Below are positions 24,741-33,798 of a stretch of DNA of 35,342 nucleotides, piece after piece (the first letter of the stretch is position 1; each line of letters begins with the position of its first letter). Source of the DNA: Pseudomonas cedrina subsp. fulgida (GTDB taxonomy: Bacteria; Pseudomonadota; Gammaproteobacteria; Pseudomonadales; Pseudomonadaceae). Where the stretch lies: positions 1 to 35,342 of the forward strand of contig JAFHKH010000099.1 in assembly GCA_016937595.1 (NCBI GenBank), written 5' to 3'. The translations under genes were made by a program, and so were the position numbers. Below the pieces are notes generated by a model. It saw only the letters and a program-made list of their open reading frames with translations. It was not told the DNA's origin and did no database searches.

Positions 24741-25298
24741 TTACATCCCTTTGACGGCGAAAATACCATTGGCGTTGCGCCAGTAACCTTTGTAGTCCAT
24801 GCCGTAACCGAAGATGTAGCGGTCAATGCACGGCAAGCCAACGTAATCGGCTTTCAGATCCGGACGGGCCTTGCGGTCGTGGTCTTTGTCGATCAGCACG
24901 GCGGTGTGCACTTTACGCGCCCCGGCGTGTTTGCAGAAGTCGATGATCGCGCCCAGGGTGTGACCTTCGTCGAGGATGTCGTCGATGATCAGCACGTCGC
25001 GATCGATGAACGAAACTTCCGGCTTGGCTTTCCAGAACAAGTCGCCGCCGGTGGTTTCGTTGCGATAACGGGTGGCGTGCAGGTAGGAGGCTTCCAGCGG
25101 GAATTGCAGATGCGTCAGCAACTTGCCCGCGAAAATCAGGCCGCCGTTCATCACGCAGAAAACCACCGGGTTGGTGTCCGCCATTTCGCGGGTGATGTGT
25201 GCGCCGACCTTGGCGATCGCCTCTTCGACTTGCGCTTCGGTGTACAGGCAGTCAGCCTCGCGCATGATTTGACGGATATGCTCGAGATCAGCGGACAT
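24741..25298 (-). CDS. hpt: Hypoxanthine-guanine phosphoribosyltransferase
   Basis: A 185-residue type I phosphoribosyltransferase that salvages hypoxanthine and guanine to IMP and GMP using PRPP. The PRPP-binding motif VLIIDDILDEGHTL (about 101-114) and the flexible-loop region (SYLHATRYRNETTGGD) are present. The C-terminal base-binding block is IDRYIFGYGMDYKGYWRN. The ATG at 25298 has GGAG 10 bases upstream; nine more codons are open upstream but add nothing family-like. It heads a minus-strand unit with the cupin and is divergent from upp, so both salvage genes share one intergenic region of about 160 bp. Confidence 0.92.
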   Translation of the reverse strand: MSADLEHIRQIMREADCLYTEAQVEEAIAKVGAHITREMADTNPVVFCVMNGGLIFAGKLLTHLQFPLEASYLHATRYRNETTGGDLFWKAKPEVSFIDRDVLIIDDILDEGHTLGAIIDFCKHAGARKVHTAVLIDKDHDRKARPDLKADYVGLPCIDRYIFGYGMDYKGYWRNANGIFAVKGM

Positions 25299-25414
25299 GG
25301 CGCTCTCCAAGGGGTGCTGTGGCAAGAAAAGCGGGCGAAGGTACGCTTCTCATGCGCTCCGAGCAAGCCTTTATGGACTAACGTAGGTGATGTCTATAGG
25401 ACAACACCCTCGGA

Positions 25415-25426
25415 TAGATTAATCTA
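25415..25426 (+). promoter_or_regulatory. 12-bp palindrome in the upp leader
   Basis: TAGATTAATCTA is a perfect palindrome 35 bases upstream of the upp start, in the divergent hpt/upp promoter region. It may be an operator or may overlap a -10 box. No PyrR-type attenuator is seen. Function is inferred. Confidence 0.35.
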
Positions 25427-25461
25427 GGCCGGTTTTTTTGCCCGCCGCCGGAGCCTTTCCC

Positions 25462-26100
25462 ATGCCCACTCGCGAGATCCGCCACCCGCTGATCCGACAC
25501 AAGCTCGGCCTTATGCGCCGCGCCGACATCAGCACGAAGAACTTCCGTGAGCTTGCTCAGGAAGTCGGAGCGTTGCTCACTTACGAAGCCACCAAGGACC
25601 TGCCCTTGGAAAGCTACGATATTCAAGGCTGGGCGGGCACCGTCCAGGTCGAGAAAATCGCCGGCAAGAAAATCACCGTCGTGCCTATCCTGCGCGCCGG
25701 TATCGGCATGCTCGAAGGCGTCCTCAGCCTGATCCCGGGCGCCAAGGTCAGCGCCGTGGGCGTGGCCCGCAATGAAGAAACCTTGCAGGCCCACACCTAC
25801 CTGGAAAAACTCGTCCCGGAAATCGACGAGCGCCTGGCCATGATCATCGACCCGATGCTCGCCACCGGCAGCTCCATGGTCGCCACCATCGACCTGCTGA
25901 AAAAAGCCGGCTGCAAGGACATCCGCGCCATGGTGCTGGTGGCTGCGCCGGAAGGCATCGCCGCCGTCGAGAAGGCTCACCCGGACGTGCAGATCTACAC
26001 CGCGTCCATCGATGAGCGCTTGAACGAACACGGCTATATCATCCCGGGCCTTGGCGATGCCGGTGACAAGATCTTCGGCACCAAGCAGAAGGACGCGTAA
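25462..26100 (+). CDS. upp: Uracil phosphoribosyltransferase
   Basis: A 212-residue enzyme that converts uracil and PRPP to UMP. The PRPP motif [20 protein letters not shown] (about 128-147) and the C-terminal uracil-binding region ([16 protein letters not shown]) match the family well. GGAG lies 8 bases before the ATG at 25462. The gene is followed after two bases by the uracil permease gene, so uptake and salvage are made together. Divergent from hpt. Confidence 0.95.
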   Translation: MPTREIRHPLIRHKLGLMRRADISTKNFRELAQEVGALLTYEATKDLPLESYDIQGWAGTVQVEKIAGKKITVVPILRAGIGMLEGVLSLIPGAKVSAVGVARNEETLQAHTYLEKLVPEIDERLAMIIDPMLATGSSMVATIDLLKKAGCKDIRAMVLVAAPEGIAAVEKAHPDVQIYTASIDERLNEHGYIIPGLGDAGDKIFGTKQKDA

Positions 26101-26102
26101 GC

Positions 26103-27377
26103 ATGCAGGATGAATTCAACGACCCGCTTTGGCGCCAGATCCTGTCCGGCGCACAAATGCTCTTCGTGGCATTTGGCGCGCTGGTGTTGATGCCGCTGAT
26201 CACAGGCCTCGATCCTAACGTTGCACTGTTCACCGCAGGCCTGGGCACGTTGCTGTTCCAACTGGTCACGGGGCGGCAGGTGCCGGTCTTCCTGGCCTCG
26301 AGCTTCGCGTTCATTACCCCGATCATTCTCGCCAAAGGCCAGTTCGGCCTCGCGGCGACCATGGGCGGAGTGATGGCGGCCGGTTTCGTTTATACGTTCC
26401 TGGGCCTGGCGGTGAAGATCAAAGGCACCGGCTTTATCGACCGCCTGTTGCCGCCGGTGGTGATCGGGCCGGTGATCATTTCCATCGGCCTGGCCATGGC
26501 GCCGATTGCCGCGAACATGGCAATGGGCAAGTCCGGCGACGGTGCCGAGCTGATCCATTACCAGACCGCCATGATGATCTCGATGCCGGCGCTGCTCACC
26601 ACCTTGATCGTGGCGGTATTCGGCAAGGGCATTTTCCGCCTGGTGCCGATCATTTCCGGCGTGCTGGTGGGGTTTGCGATGGCGTTCTACTTTGGCGTGG
26701 TCGACACGGCGAAGATCGCCGCCGCGCCATGGTTTGCCCTGCCCCACTTCACCGCACCGGAATTCAACTGGCAGGCGATCCTGTTTATCGTCCCGGTGGC
26801 CCTGGCCCCGGCGATCGAACACATTGGCGGTGTGATTGCCGTCGGCAGCGTGACCGGCCGCGACTACCTGAAGAAGCCCGGCCTGCACCGCACCTTGCTG
26901 GGTGACGGCATTGCCACCACGGCCGCCGGCCTGTTTGGCGGCCCACCGAACACCACCTACGCCGAAGTGACCGGCGCGGTGATGCTGACCAAGAACTACA
27001 ACCCGAAGATCATGACCTGGGCCGCGGTGTTTGCCATCAGCCTGGCGTTTATCGGTAAGTTCGGTGCGCTGCTGCAAAGCATTCCGGTACCGGTGATGGG
27101 CGGGATTCTGTGCCTGCTGTTCGGTTCGATTGCGGCGGTGGGCATGAACACGCTGATCCGCCACCGGATCGACCTCGGCGAGGCGCGCAATCTGGTGATC
27201 GTGTCGGTGACCCTGGTGTTCGGGATTGGCGGTGTGCTGGTCGGCACCGGCACCGGCCCGGACGATTTCGGCCTCAAGGGCATCGCCTTGTGTGCGGTGG
27301 TAGCGATTGGCTTGAACCTGTTGCTGCCGGGCAATGATGGCTGGAAGAACAAGAAGCCGGATGAGCCGTTGCTCTAA
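26103..27377 (+). CDS. uraA: Uracil permease (NCS2 family)
   Basis: A 424-residue inner-membrane transporter of the nucleobase:cation symporter-2 family, with about 12-14 hydrophobic segments. Glu239 in APAIEHIGGV and Glu288 in PPNTTYAEVTG match the uracil-binding glutamates (Glu241, Glu290) of E. coli UraA. The position of E. coli His245 is Gly here, so proton coupling may differ. It starts two bases after the upp stop, which supports uracil as substrate. A REPIN follows about 18 bases after the stop. Confidence 0.9.
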   Translation: MQDEFNDPLWRQILSGAQMLFVAFGALVLMPLITGLDPNVALFTAGLGTLLFQLVTGRQVPVFLASSFAFITPIILAKGQFGLAATMGGVMAAGFVYTFLGLAVKIKGTGFIDRLLPPVVIGPVIISIGLAMAPIAANMAMGKSGDGAELIHYQTAMMISMPALLTTLIVAVFGKGIFRLVPIISGVLVGFAMAFYFGVVDTAKIAAAPWFALPHFTAPEFNWQAILFIVPVALAPAIEHIGGVIAVGSVTGRDYLKKPGLHRTLLGDGIATTAAGLFGGPPNTTYAEVTGAVMLTKNYNPKIMTWAAVFAISLAFIGKFGALLQSIPVPVMGGILCLLFGSIAAVGMNTLIRHRIDLGEARNLVIVSVTLVFGIGGVLVGTGTGPDDFGLKGIALCAVVAIGLNLLLPGNDGWKNKKPDEPLL

Positions 27378-27394
27378 CTGACACTGCATAACCC

Positions 27395-27489
27395 AATGTG
27401 GGAGCGGGCTTGCTCGCGAAAGCGGAGTGTCAGTCGATACATGTTTGGCTGATGCGCCGCTTTCGCGAGCAAGCCCGCTCCCACATTTG
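27395..27489. repeat. REPIN (REP doublet)
   Basis: The arms GGGAGCGGGCTTGCTCGCGA and TCGCGAGCAAGCCCGCTCCC are perfect inverts, with matching inner flanks AAGCGG / CCGCTT. It lies between uraA and valS. Confidence 0.9.
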
Positions 27490-27542
27490 TTCAGCGTACA
27501 TCCCAAGCCTGTCTTCGCCTCGCCCTGCGCCCCATCCCCCGT

Positions 27543-27551
27543 TATACTTGC
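27543..27551 (+). promoter_or_regulatory. Possible -10 box of valS
   Basis: TATACT lies about 45 bases upstream of the valS ATG, with no good -35 box at the right distance. Weak support only. Confidence 0.25.
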
Positions 27552-27591
27552 CGGCTTTCCTGAATAAATGCCAACTAGGGTCCCGCCGCGC

Positions 27592-30443
27592 ATGGATAAG
27601 ACCTACCAGCCGCACGCTATCGAAACTTCCTGGTACAACACCTGGGAATCCGAGAATTATTTCGCCCCGCAAGGCGCGGGCGATGCCTACACCATCATGA
27701 TTCCGCCGCCGAACGTCACGGGCAGCCTGCACATGGGCCATGGCTTCAACAATGCGATCATGGATGCGTTGATCCGTTTCCGCCGCATGCAGGGCCGCGA
27801 CACCCTGTGGCAACCGGGCACCGACCACGCCGGTATCGCCACGCAGATGCTGGTGGAGCGCCAACTCGAAGCCACCGGGCAGAACCGTCATGACCTGGGC
27901 CGCGAGAAATTCCTGGAAAAGATCTGGGAATGGAAAGACCAATCCGGCGGCAATATCAGCCGTCAGATCCGTCGCCTGGGCTCGTCCGTCGACTGGAGCC
28001 GCGAGCGCTTCACCATGGACGACGGTCTGTCGGAAGCCGTGAAAGAGGCCTTCGTGCGCCTGCATGAAGACGGCCTGATCTACCGCGGCAAGCGCCTGGT
28101 CAACTGGGACACCAAGTTGCACACGGCGATTTCCGACCTCGAAGTGGAAAGCCACGACGAGAAAGGCTTCCTGTGGAACCTCAAGTACCCGCTGGCCGAC
28201 GGCGTCAAGACCGCTGAAGGCCACGACTACCTGATCGTCGCCACCACCCGTCCGGAAACCATGCTCGGTGACGCCGCTGTCGCGGTTAACCCGAACGACG
28301 AGCGCTACCAGGCGCTGATCGGCAAGTTCGTCGAGCTGCCGCTGGTTGGCCGCCGCATCCCGATCATCGCGGACGACTACTGCGACCCTGAATTCGGCAC
28401 CGGCTGCGTGAAAATCACCCCGGCCCACGATTTCAACGACTACGAAGTCGGCAAGCGCCACAACCTGCCCTTGCTGAACATCTTCGACAAAAACGCCACC
28501 GTCCTTTCGGCCTGCAGGTGTTCAACCTGGACGGCACGCTGAACGACAGCGTCGACGGCAAGATCCCCGCCGAATACGCCGGCCTCGACCGTTTCGAAGC
28601 GCGCAAGCAAATCGTTGCAGCCTTCGACGCCGCCGGCCTGCTGGTCAGCGTCGACGACCACGGCCTGAAAGTACCGAAGGGCGACCGTTCCGGCACCGTG
28701 ATCGAGCCGTGGCTGACCGACCAGTGGTACGTGTCCACCAAGCCGCTGGCTGAGCCTGCGATTGCCGCCGTTGAAGATGGCCGCATTGCATTCGTGCCCA
28801 AGCAGTACGAAAACATGTATTTCTCGTGGATGCGCGACATCCAGGATTGGTGCATCAGCCGTCAGCTGTGGTGGGGCCACCGCATTCCAGCCTGGTACGA
28901 CGAGTCGGGCAAGGTGTATGTCGGCCGCGATGAGGCTGAAGTGCGCGCCAAGCACAACCTGGGCGCGGACGTTGCATTGCAACAGGACAACGACGTACTG
29001 GACACCTGGTTCAGCTCGGGCCTGTGGACCTTCTCGACCCTGGGCTGGCCGCAGCAGACCGAATTCCTGAAGAAATTCCACTCCACCGACGTGCTGGTCA
29101 CCGGTTTCGACATCATTTTCTTCTGGGTCGCCCGGATGATCATGCTCACCATGCATTTGGTGAAGAACGAAGACGGCACGCCACAGGTGCCGTTCAAGAC
29201 CGTGTACGTGCACGGCCTGGTGCGTGATGGCCAGGGCCAGAAGATGTCCAAGTCCAAGGGCAACGTCCTGGACCCGCTGGACATCATCGACGGCATCGAC
29301 CTGGAAACCCTGGTGCAGAAACGCACGACCGGTTTGATGCAACCGACGCCGAAGCTGCTGAAAAAGATCGAAAAGCAGACCCGCGACGAGTTCCCGGAGG
29401 GTATCGCCAGCTACGGCACCGATGCCATGCGCTTCACCTTCTGCTCCCTGGCCTCCACTGGCCGCGACATCAAGTTCGACATGGGCCGCGTCGAAGGCTA
29501 TCGCAACTTCTGCAACAAGATCTGGAACGCCGCGCGCTACGTGCTGGACAAGGGCGAGGACTGCGGCCAGAACGGCGAAGCCTTCGAACTGAGCCTGGCC
29601 GACCGCTGGATCATCTCGCAGTTGCAGCGCACCGAAGCCGAAGTGACCCGCCAGCTCGACCAGTTCCGTTTCGACCTGGCCGCGCAGGCCTTGTACGAGT
29701 TCATCTGGAACCAGTATTGCGACTGGTACCTGGAACTGTCCAAGCCGGTGCTGTGGGACGAAAACGCGCCGGTCGAACGCCAGCGTGGCACCCGTCGAAC
29801 CCTGGTGCGCGTGCTTGAAGTGGCGCTGCGCCTGGCGCACCCGTTCATGCCGTTCATCACCGAAGAAATCTGGCAGCGCCTGGCGCCGCTGGCCGGTATC
29901 GAAGGCAAGACCATCATGCTGCAACCTTGGCCGGTGGCCAATGAAGCACGCATCGATGAGGCCGCCGAAAGCGATATCGAATGGCTCAAGACCTTGATGC
30001 TCGGCACGCGCAACATCCGCGCCGAGATGAACATCGGGCCGGGCAAGCCGTTGGCGGTATTCGTGAAGAACGCCAGTAGCGAAGATCAGCGCCGTCTGAC
30101 TGAAAACGATGCGCTGCTCAAGAAGCTGGCGAAGCTGGAGTCGATCACCGTATTGGCTGCTGGCGCCGAAGCTCCGTTGTCCGCCACCGCACTGGTCGGC
30201 GACATGGAAGTGCTGGTGCCGATGGCCGGCCTGATCGACAAGGGCGCGGAACTGGCCCGTCTCGACAAGGAAATTGCGCGCCTGCAAGGCGAAGTGCAGC
30301 GGGTGGGCGGCAAGCTGTCCAACGCGGCATTCGTCGACAAGGCACCGGCTGAAGTCATCGACAAGGAACGCGCCAAACTGGCCGAGGCTGAACAGGCCTT
30401 GGGCAAGCTGGCGGAGCAACATGCGCGGATTTCCAGCCTGTAA
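27592..30443 (+). CDS. valS: Valyl-tRNA synthetase, frameshifted near codon 308
   Basis: An essential class I synthetase that charges tRNA-Val and edits mischarged threonine. The HIGH-type motif [14 protein letters not shown] (about 42-55) and the KMSKS motif [13 protein letters not shown] are both intact. The C-terminal coiled coil (about 880-948, [20 protein letters not shown]) is also present. After [13 protein letters not shown] the frame runs into a false ending (RCSTWTAR). One base later the normal sequence [20 protein letters not shown] resumes and runs to 30443. The site reads TGCAGG where TGCCAGG is expected (28513-28518), so one C is missing. Repaired length is about 950 residues. 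Because valS is essential, this is best taken as a sequencing error. ATG at 27592 starts the family N-terminus [11 protein letters not shown]; its ribosome site is poor. Confidence 0.95.
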
Positions 30444-30458
30444 GGTGTAAGCCGTGTA

Positions 30459-30487
30459 GAAAAAGAGACCTTCGGGTCTCTTTTTTT
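30459..30487 (+). terminator. Rho-independent terminator of valS
   Basis: GAGACC and GGTCTC pair around a TTCG tetraloop. The stem is followed by seven or more T's and lies 16 bases past the valS stop. Confidence 0.9.
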
Positions 30488-30525
30488 CGCCTGGATATCC
30501 CCAATGTCTTGCTGGCATGCAGTCA

Positions 30526-30620
30526 GTGTGGGAGCGGGCTTGCTCGCGAAAGCGGTGTATCAGATACACAGTCAGTGACTGACCCGCCGCTTTCGCGAGC
30601 AAGCCCGCTCCCACATTTGA
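30526..30620. repeat. REPIN (REP doublet)
   Basis: The arms GGGAGCGGGCTTGCTCGCGA and TCGCGAGCAAGCCCGCTCCC are perfect inverts with inner flanks AAGCGG / CCGCTT. It lies between the valS terminator and rlmF. Confidence 0.9.
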
Positions 30621-30680
30621 CCGGGTTGGGTCCAAGATGTGTGACAATGCCCGCCACTTTGAGCCAACACCAGAATCAAC

Positions 30681-31700
30681 ATGACCGCCCCCACTACGCC
30701 AAAACCTCCGCGCAAGAAGCCTAAGACCGCAGCCACGGCCAAACCCGTCGCACCGCGCAAAGAGGCCACCCTGCACCCGCGCAACCGCCATACAGGCCGT
30801 TACGACTTCCCGGCGCTGATCAAAACCACGCCGGAACTGGCGCAATTCGTGATCATCAACCCGTACGGCAAGGAAAGCATCGACTTCGCAAGCCCCGATG
30901 CTGTACGGGTGTTCAACCGGGCGTTGCTCAAGTCGTTCTATGGCATCCAGCACTGGGACATCCCGGCCGACTACCTGTGCCCGCCCGTGCCGGGGCGTGC
31001 CGACTACGTGCACTTCCTCGCCGACCTGCTGGCCAGCACCAATGACGGCAAGATCCCGCGCGGGTCGATCGTCAAGGTGCTCGACATCGGTATGGGCGCC
31101 AACTGCGTCTACCCGCTGATTGGCTATATGGAGTACCGCTGGAATTTCCTCGGTTCGGAGGTCGACCCTACCGCCGTGGCCGCCGCCAAGGCCATCGTGC
31201 AGTCCAATGACCTGAGCAAGGTCATCCAGTTGCGCCTGCAGGCCAACCCCAAGCACATCCTGCTGGGCCTGTTGGAGCCGGGTGAGCGCTTTGACCTGAC
31301 CATGTGCAACCCGCCGTTCCATGCGTCCATGGAAGAAGCGACCAAGGGCAGCGAGCGTAAATGGCGTGCCTTGGGCAAGGCTGATCCCAAGCGCAAGTTG
31401 CCGGTGCTGAACTTTGGTGGCCAATCGGCCGAGTTGTGGTGCCCAGGTGGTGAAGCGCGCTTTGTGACGCAGTTGATCGCCGAGAGCGCGAATTTTGCTC
31501 ATAAGGTGTTGTGGTTCAGCACCTTGGTGTCAAAGGCGTCGAACTTGCCAGCAATCGAGACCGCCTTGAAAAAAGCCGGCGTGCTGGAAAGCCATGTGGT
31601 GGAGATGTCCCAGGGCCAGAAGCAAAGCCGCTTTGTCGCCTGGACGTTCCAGACCAAGAACGAACAGCAGATCTGGCGTCAGCGCTGGGTCCGCGACTGA
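30681..31700 (+). CDS. rlmF: 23S rRNA (adenine(1618)-N6)-methyltransferase RlmF
   Basis: A 339-residue SAM-dependent methyltransferase that modifies A1618 of 23S rRNA. A Lys/Pro/Ala-rich basic tail (about 1-30, [15 protein letters not shown]) precedes the RlmF core. The SAM motif is [16 protein letters not shown] (about 133-148), and the catalytic N6-adenine motif is [12 protein letters not shown] (about 212-223). The length and the block [13 protein letters not shown] (about 41) match the family. No strong ribosome site precedes the ATG at 30681. A bidirectional terminator separates it from the convergent HU gene. Confidence 0.92.
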   Translation: MTAPTTPKPPRKKPKTAATAKPVAPRKEATLHPRNRHTGRYDFPALIKTTPELAQFVIINPYGKESIDFASPDAVRVFNRALLKSFYGIQHWDIPADYLCPPVPGRADYVHFLADLLASTNDGKIPRGSIVKVLDIGMGANCVYPLIGYMEYRWNFLGSEVDPTAVAAAKAIVQSNDLSKVIQLRLQANPKHILLGLLEPGERFDLTMCNPPFHASMEEATKGSERKWRALGKADPKRKLPVLNFGGQSAELWCPGGEARFVTQLIAESANFAHKVLWFSTLVSKASNLPAIETALKKAGVLESHVVEMSQGQKQSRFVAWTFQTKNEQQIWRQRWVRD

Positions 31701-31714
31701 CAAATCACAGGCAA

Positions 31715-31757
31715 CAAAAAACCGTGCCCGGATCGCTCCGGAGCACGGTTTTTTTTG
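31715..31757. terminator. Bidirectional Rho-independent terminator between rlmF and the HU gene
   Basis: CCGTGC plus CCGGA pair with TCCGG plus GCACGG around a TCGC loop, with A's upstream and a long T run downstream. It serves both convergent genes. Confidence 0.88.
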
Positions 31758-31764
31758 CTGCGTC

Positions 31765-32046
31765 TTACTTGTTAACAGCGTCGGTCAGGCCTTTGGCCAC
31801 AACCAGCTTGATAACTTTCTTGGCAGCGATTTCGATGGCAGCGCCAGTCGAAGGGTTACGGCCAGTACGGGCAGGACGCTCGGTCACTTTCAGTTTGCCA
31901 ACGCCTGGCAAAGTGATTTCGCCGCCGTTTTCCAGCTGATCAGCAACAACTTGGCTCAGTTGGTCCAGCAGAGCGCGCACGGTGGTTTTCGGTGCGTCTA
32001 CTGCTTCAGCCAGGTCAGCGATCAGTTGGTCTTTAGTAATAGCCAT
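31765..32046 (-). CDS. HU-family DNA-binding protein (HupN-like)
   Basis: A 93-residue histone-like protein of the HU/IHF family. It starts MAITKDQLIADLAEAVDAPK. It carries the HU signature GVGKLKVTERPARTGRNPST (about 48-67), which forms the DNA-intercalating arm. Pseudomonads encode several HU paralogues; the sequence TGAAIEIAAKKVIKLVVAK resembles the HupN type, but this is from memory and not certain. It bends and compacts DNA in the nucleoid. AAGGAA lies about 8 bases before the ATG. It is divergent from ndpA, another nucleoid-associated protein, with a shared leader holding an inverted repeat. Confidence 0.9.
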   Translation of the reverse strand: MAITKDQLIADLAEAVDAPKTTVRALLDQLSQVVADQLENGGEITLPGVGKLKVTERPARTGRNPSTGAAIEIAAKKVIKLVVAKGLTDAVNK

Positions 32047-32443
32047 TGTGGTGTTCCTTCCCTATCAAATTCATATGGATTGCAGAGTGCAGTGTCAGCC
32101 ATCGAGCCCGACCGTCATGGCCTGGCAGCCCCGGCTATAACCACGGAGATCGGGGTTATAGATGCTTGAAACGGGGATTGGTTCGACCTGACAGATGCTG
32201 AATGCACGCTTATCGCCGAGACTTGGCGTAAGACCGGGCAAAACTAGCACAGAGACGGGGAAATATCCGCCTCTACCTACCCATTTGGTCAGCTTTATCG
32301 CTCTAAACCGTGAAAAAAAGGCATATCGCCCGTCGGACGGTGGCCAAAACCGCCTTCCAAGCGTGTCTTGGCCAATGGGTGCGGTACACTGGGCGACTTT
32401 TTGGGGGAGGCCCACCGCTCCCCTTCAACCAGCCGAGAAGCCT
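32047..32443. promoter_or_regulatory. Shared promoter region of the HU and ndpA genes, with an inverted repeat
   Basis: A 397-bp non-coding gap. CTATAACC (32135-32142) and GGTTATAG (32154-32161) form a perfect 8-bp inverted repeat with an 11-base spacer. TACACT lies about 55 bases before ndpA. A long open frame crosses the region in phase with ndpA, but it lacks family sequence and a ribosome site and is not coding. Confidence 0.4.
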
Positions 32444-33448
32444 ATGCCGATCCGTCATTGCATCGTCCACCTGATCGACAAAAAACCCGACGGCACACCT
32501 GCGGTTCTCCACGCCCGCGACTCCGAGCTCGCCGAGTCCGCCGCCATCGAGAACATGCTCGCCGACCTCAACGAGAGCTATAACGCCAAACAAGGCAAGG
32601 CCTGGGGTTTCTTCCATGCCGAGTCCGGCGCGCACCCGTTCAGTGGCTGGTTGAAGGAGTATTTCGACGGCGGGCAGGATTTCACCACCTTCAGCCGCAC
32701 GGCCGTGGAACACCTGCAAAAGCTGATGGAAGAATCCAACCTGTCCACCGGCGGCCACGTGCTGTTTGCCCACTACCAGCAAGGCATGACCGACTACCTG
32801 GCCATTGCCTTGCTGCACCACAGCGAAGGCGTGGCGGTGACCGACGAGCTGGACGTGACGCCCTCGCGCCACCTGGACCTGGGCCAGTTGCACCTGGCGG
32901 CGCGCATCAACGTCTCCGAGTGGCAGAACAACAAGCAGTCCAAGCAGTACATCTCGTTTATCAAAGGCAAGAACGGCAAGAAAGTCTCGGAGTACTTCCG
33001 TGACTTCATCGGCTGCCAGGAAGGCGTAGACGGCCCAGGCGAGACCCGTACCCTGCTCAAGGCCTTCAGCGACTTCGTCGAGAGCGAAGACCTGCCGGAT
33101 GAATCCGCCCGCGAGAAAACCAAGACCCTGGTGGATTACGCCAGCAGCCAGGCCAAGCTCGGCGAACCCATGGGCCTGGAAGAGCTGTCGGGCTTGATCG
33201 ATGAAGATCGGCCGAAGGCGTTCTACGATCACATCCGCAACAAGGACTACGGCCTGTCGCCGGAGATCCCGGCGGATAAACGCACGCTCAACCAGTTCCG
33301 CCGCTTCACCGGCCGCGCCGAAGGTTTGTCCATCAGCTTTGAAGCGCACCTGCTGGGCGACAAGATCGAGTACGACGAAGCGGCCGGCACCTTGATCATC
33401 AAGGGCCTGCCGACCCAACTGACTGATCAGCTAAAGCGCCGTAACTGA
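32444..33448 (+). CDS. ndpA: Nucleoid-associated protein NdpA/YejK
   Basis: A 334-residue protein that associates with the nucleoid. It begins [20 protein letters not shown], then has [20 protein letters not shown] (about 38-57). The block [20 protein letters not shown] (about 167-186) is typical of YejK/NdpA proteins. No signal peptide or membrane segment is present. The ATG at 32444 has GAGAAG upstream. Its stop TGA shares its A with the ATG of the glutaredoxin gene, so they are translationally coupled. It is divergent from the HU gene. Exact biochemical activity is not well known for the family. Confidence 0.88.
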   Translation: MPIRHCIVHLIDKKPDGTPAVLHARDSELAESAAIENMLADLNESYNAKQGKAWGFFHAESGAHPFSGWLKEYFDGGQDFTTFSRTAVEHLQKLMEESNLSTGGHVLFAHYQQGMTDYLAIALLHHSEGVAVTDELDVTPSRHLDLGQLHLAARINVSEWQNNKQSKQYISFIKGKNGKKVSEYFRDFIGCQEGVDGPGETRTLLKAFSDFVESEDLPDESAREKTKTLVDYASSQAKLGEPMGLEELSGLIDEDRPKAFYDHIRNKDYGLSPEIPADKRTLNQFRRFTGRAEGLSISFEAHLLGDKIEYDEAAGTLIIKGLPTQLTDQLKRRN

Positions 33449-33798
33449 TGCTTGGCGGGGTTTTCAAGAAAGTCCTGCTGGTGTTGCTGGTCGTGGTGGT
33501 GATCCAGAATTGGGGCAAGATCGAGCGGGTGTTCAACCCGTCGCAGGTGGCTTCGGAGCAGATACGCGCGTCAGCGCGGGTGACGTTGTATGCCACCGAG
33601 TGGTGCGGCTACTGCAAGCAGATCCGCCGCTTCCTCGATCAGAAGGGCATCCCCTACCAGGCGTTCGATATCGAACAGGATGCCCAGGCGCGCAAGGCGT
33701 ATGAGGCATTGGGCGGCGCAGGTATTCCGTTCGTGGAAGTCAACGGCACAGTGATCCGCGACTACAACCCGGAGAAGATCATGGCCGCGCTGGAATAA
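33448..33798 (+). CDS. Membrane-anchored glutaredoxin-like protein
   Basis: A 116-residue thiol-redox protein. A single N-terminal hydrophobic helix (about 8-20, KVLLVLLVVVVIQNW) could anchor it to the inner membrane. A glutaredoxin/thioredoxin-fold domain (about 42-116) follows, with the active-site CGYC in ATEWCGYCKQIRRFL (Cys53, Cys56) and the cis-Pro in GAGIPFVEVNG. It probably reduces disulfides or mixed thiols with glutathione. Which side of the membrane the domain faces is not clear from sequence. Overlaps the ndpA stop by one base. Its stop abuts the convergent fecR-like stop. Confidence 0.85.
   Translation: MLGGVFKKVLLVLLVVVVIQNWGKIERVFNPSQVASEQIRASARVTLYATEWCGYCKQIRRFLDQKGIPYQAFDIEQDAQARKAYEALGGAGIPFVEVNGTVIRDYNPEKIMAALE

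Noticed and set aside
28500..28530. Programmed frameshifting in valS, mqo and other genes
   Set aside because: No slippery heptamer or downstream pseudoknot is evident, and the same lesion in five unrelated genes points to sequencing error.
15588..30620. Evenly spread similar repeats as a CRISPR array
   Set aside because: They are kilobases apart, each is an inverted doublet, and no cas genes are present. They are REPINs.
28440..31502. 1020-codon minus-strand frame opposite valS and rlmF
   Set aside because: It crosses a terminator and a REPIN and is explained as the shadow of GC-rich genes on the other strand.
32195..32443. N-terminal extension of ndpA by 83 codons
   Set aside because: The extension has no family sequence; the normal NdpA start [10 protein letters not shown] is at 32444 with a ribosome site.
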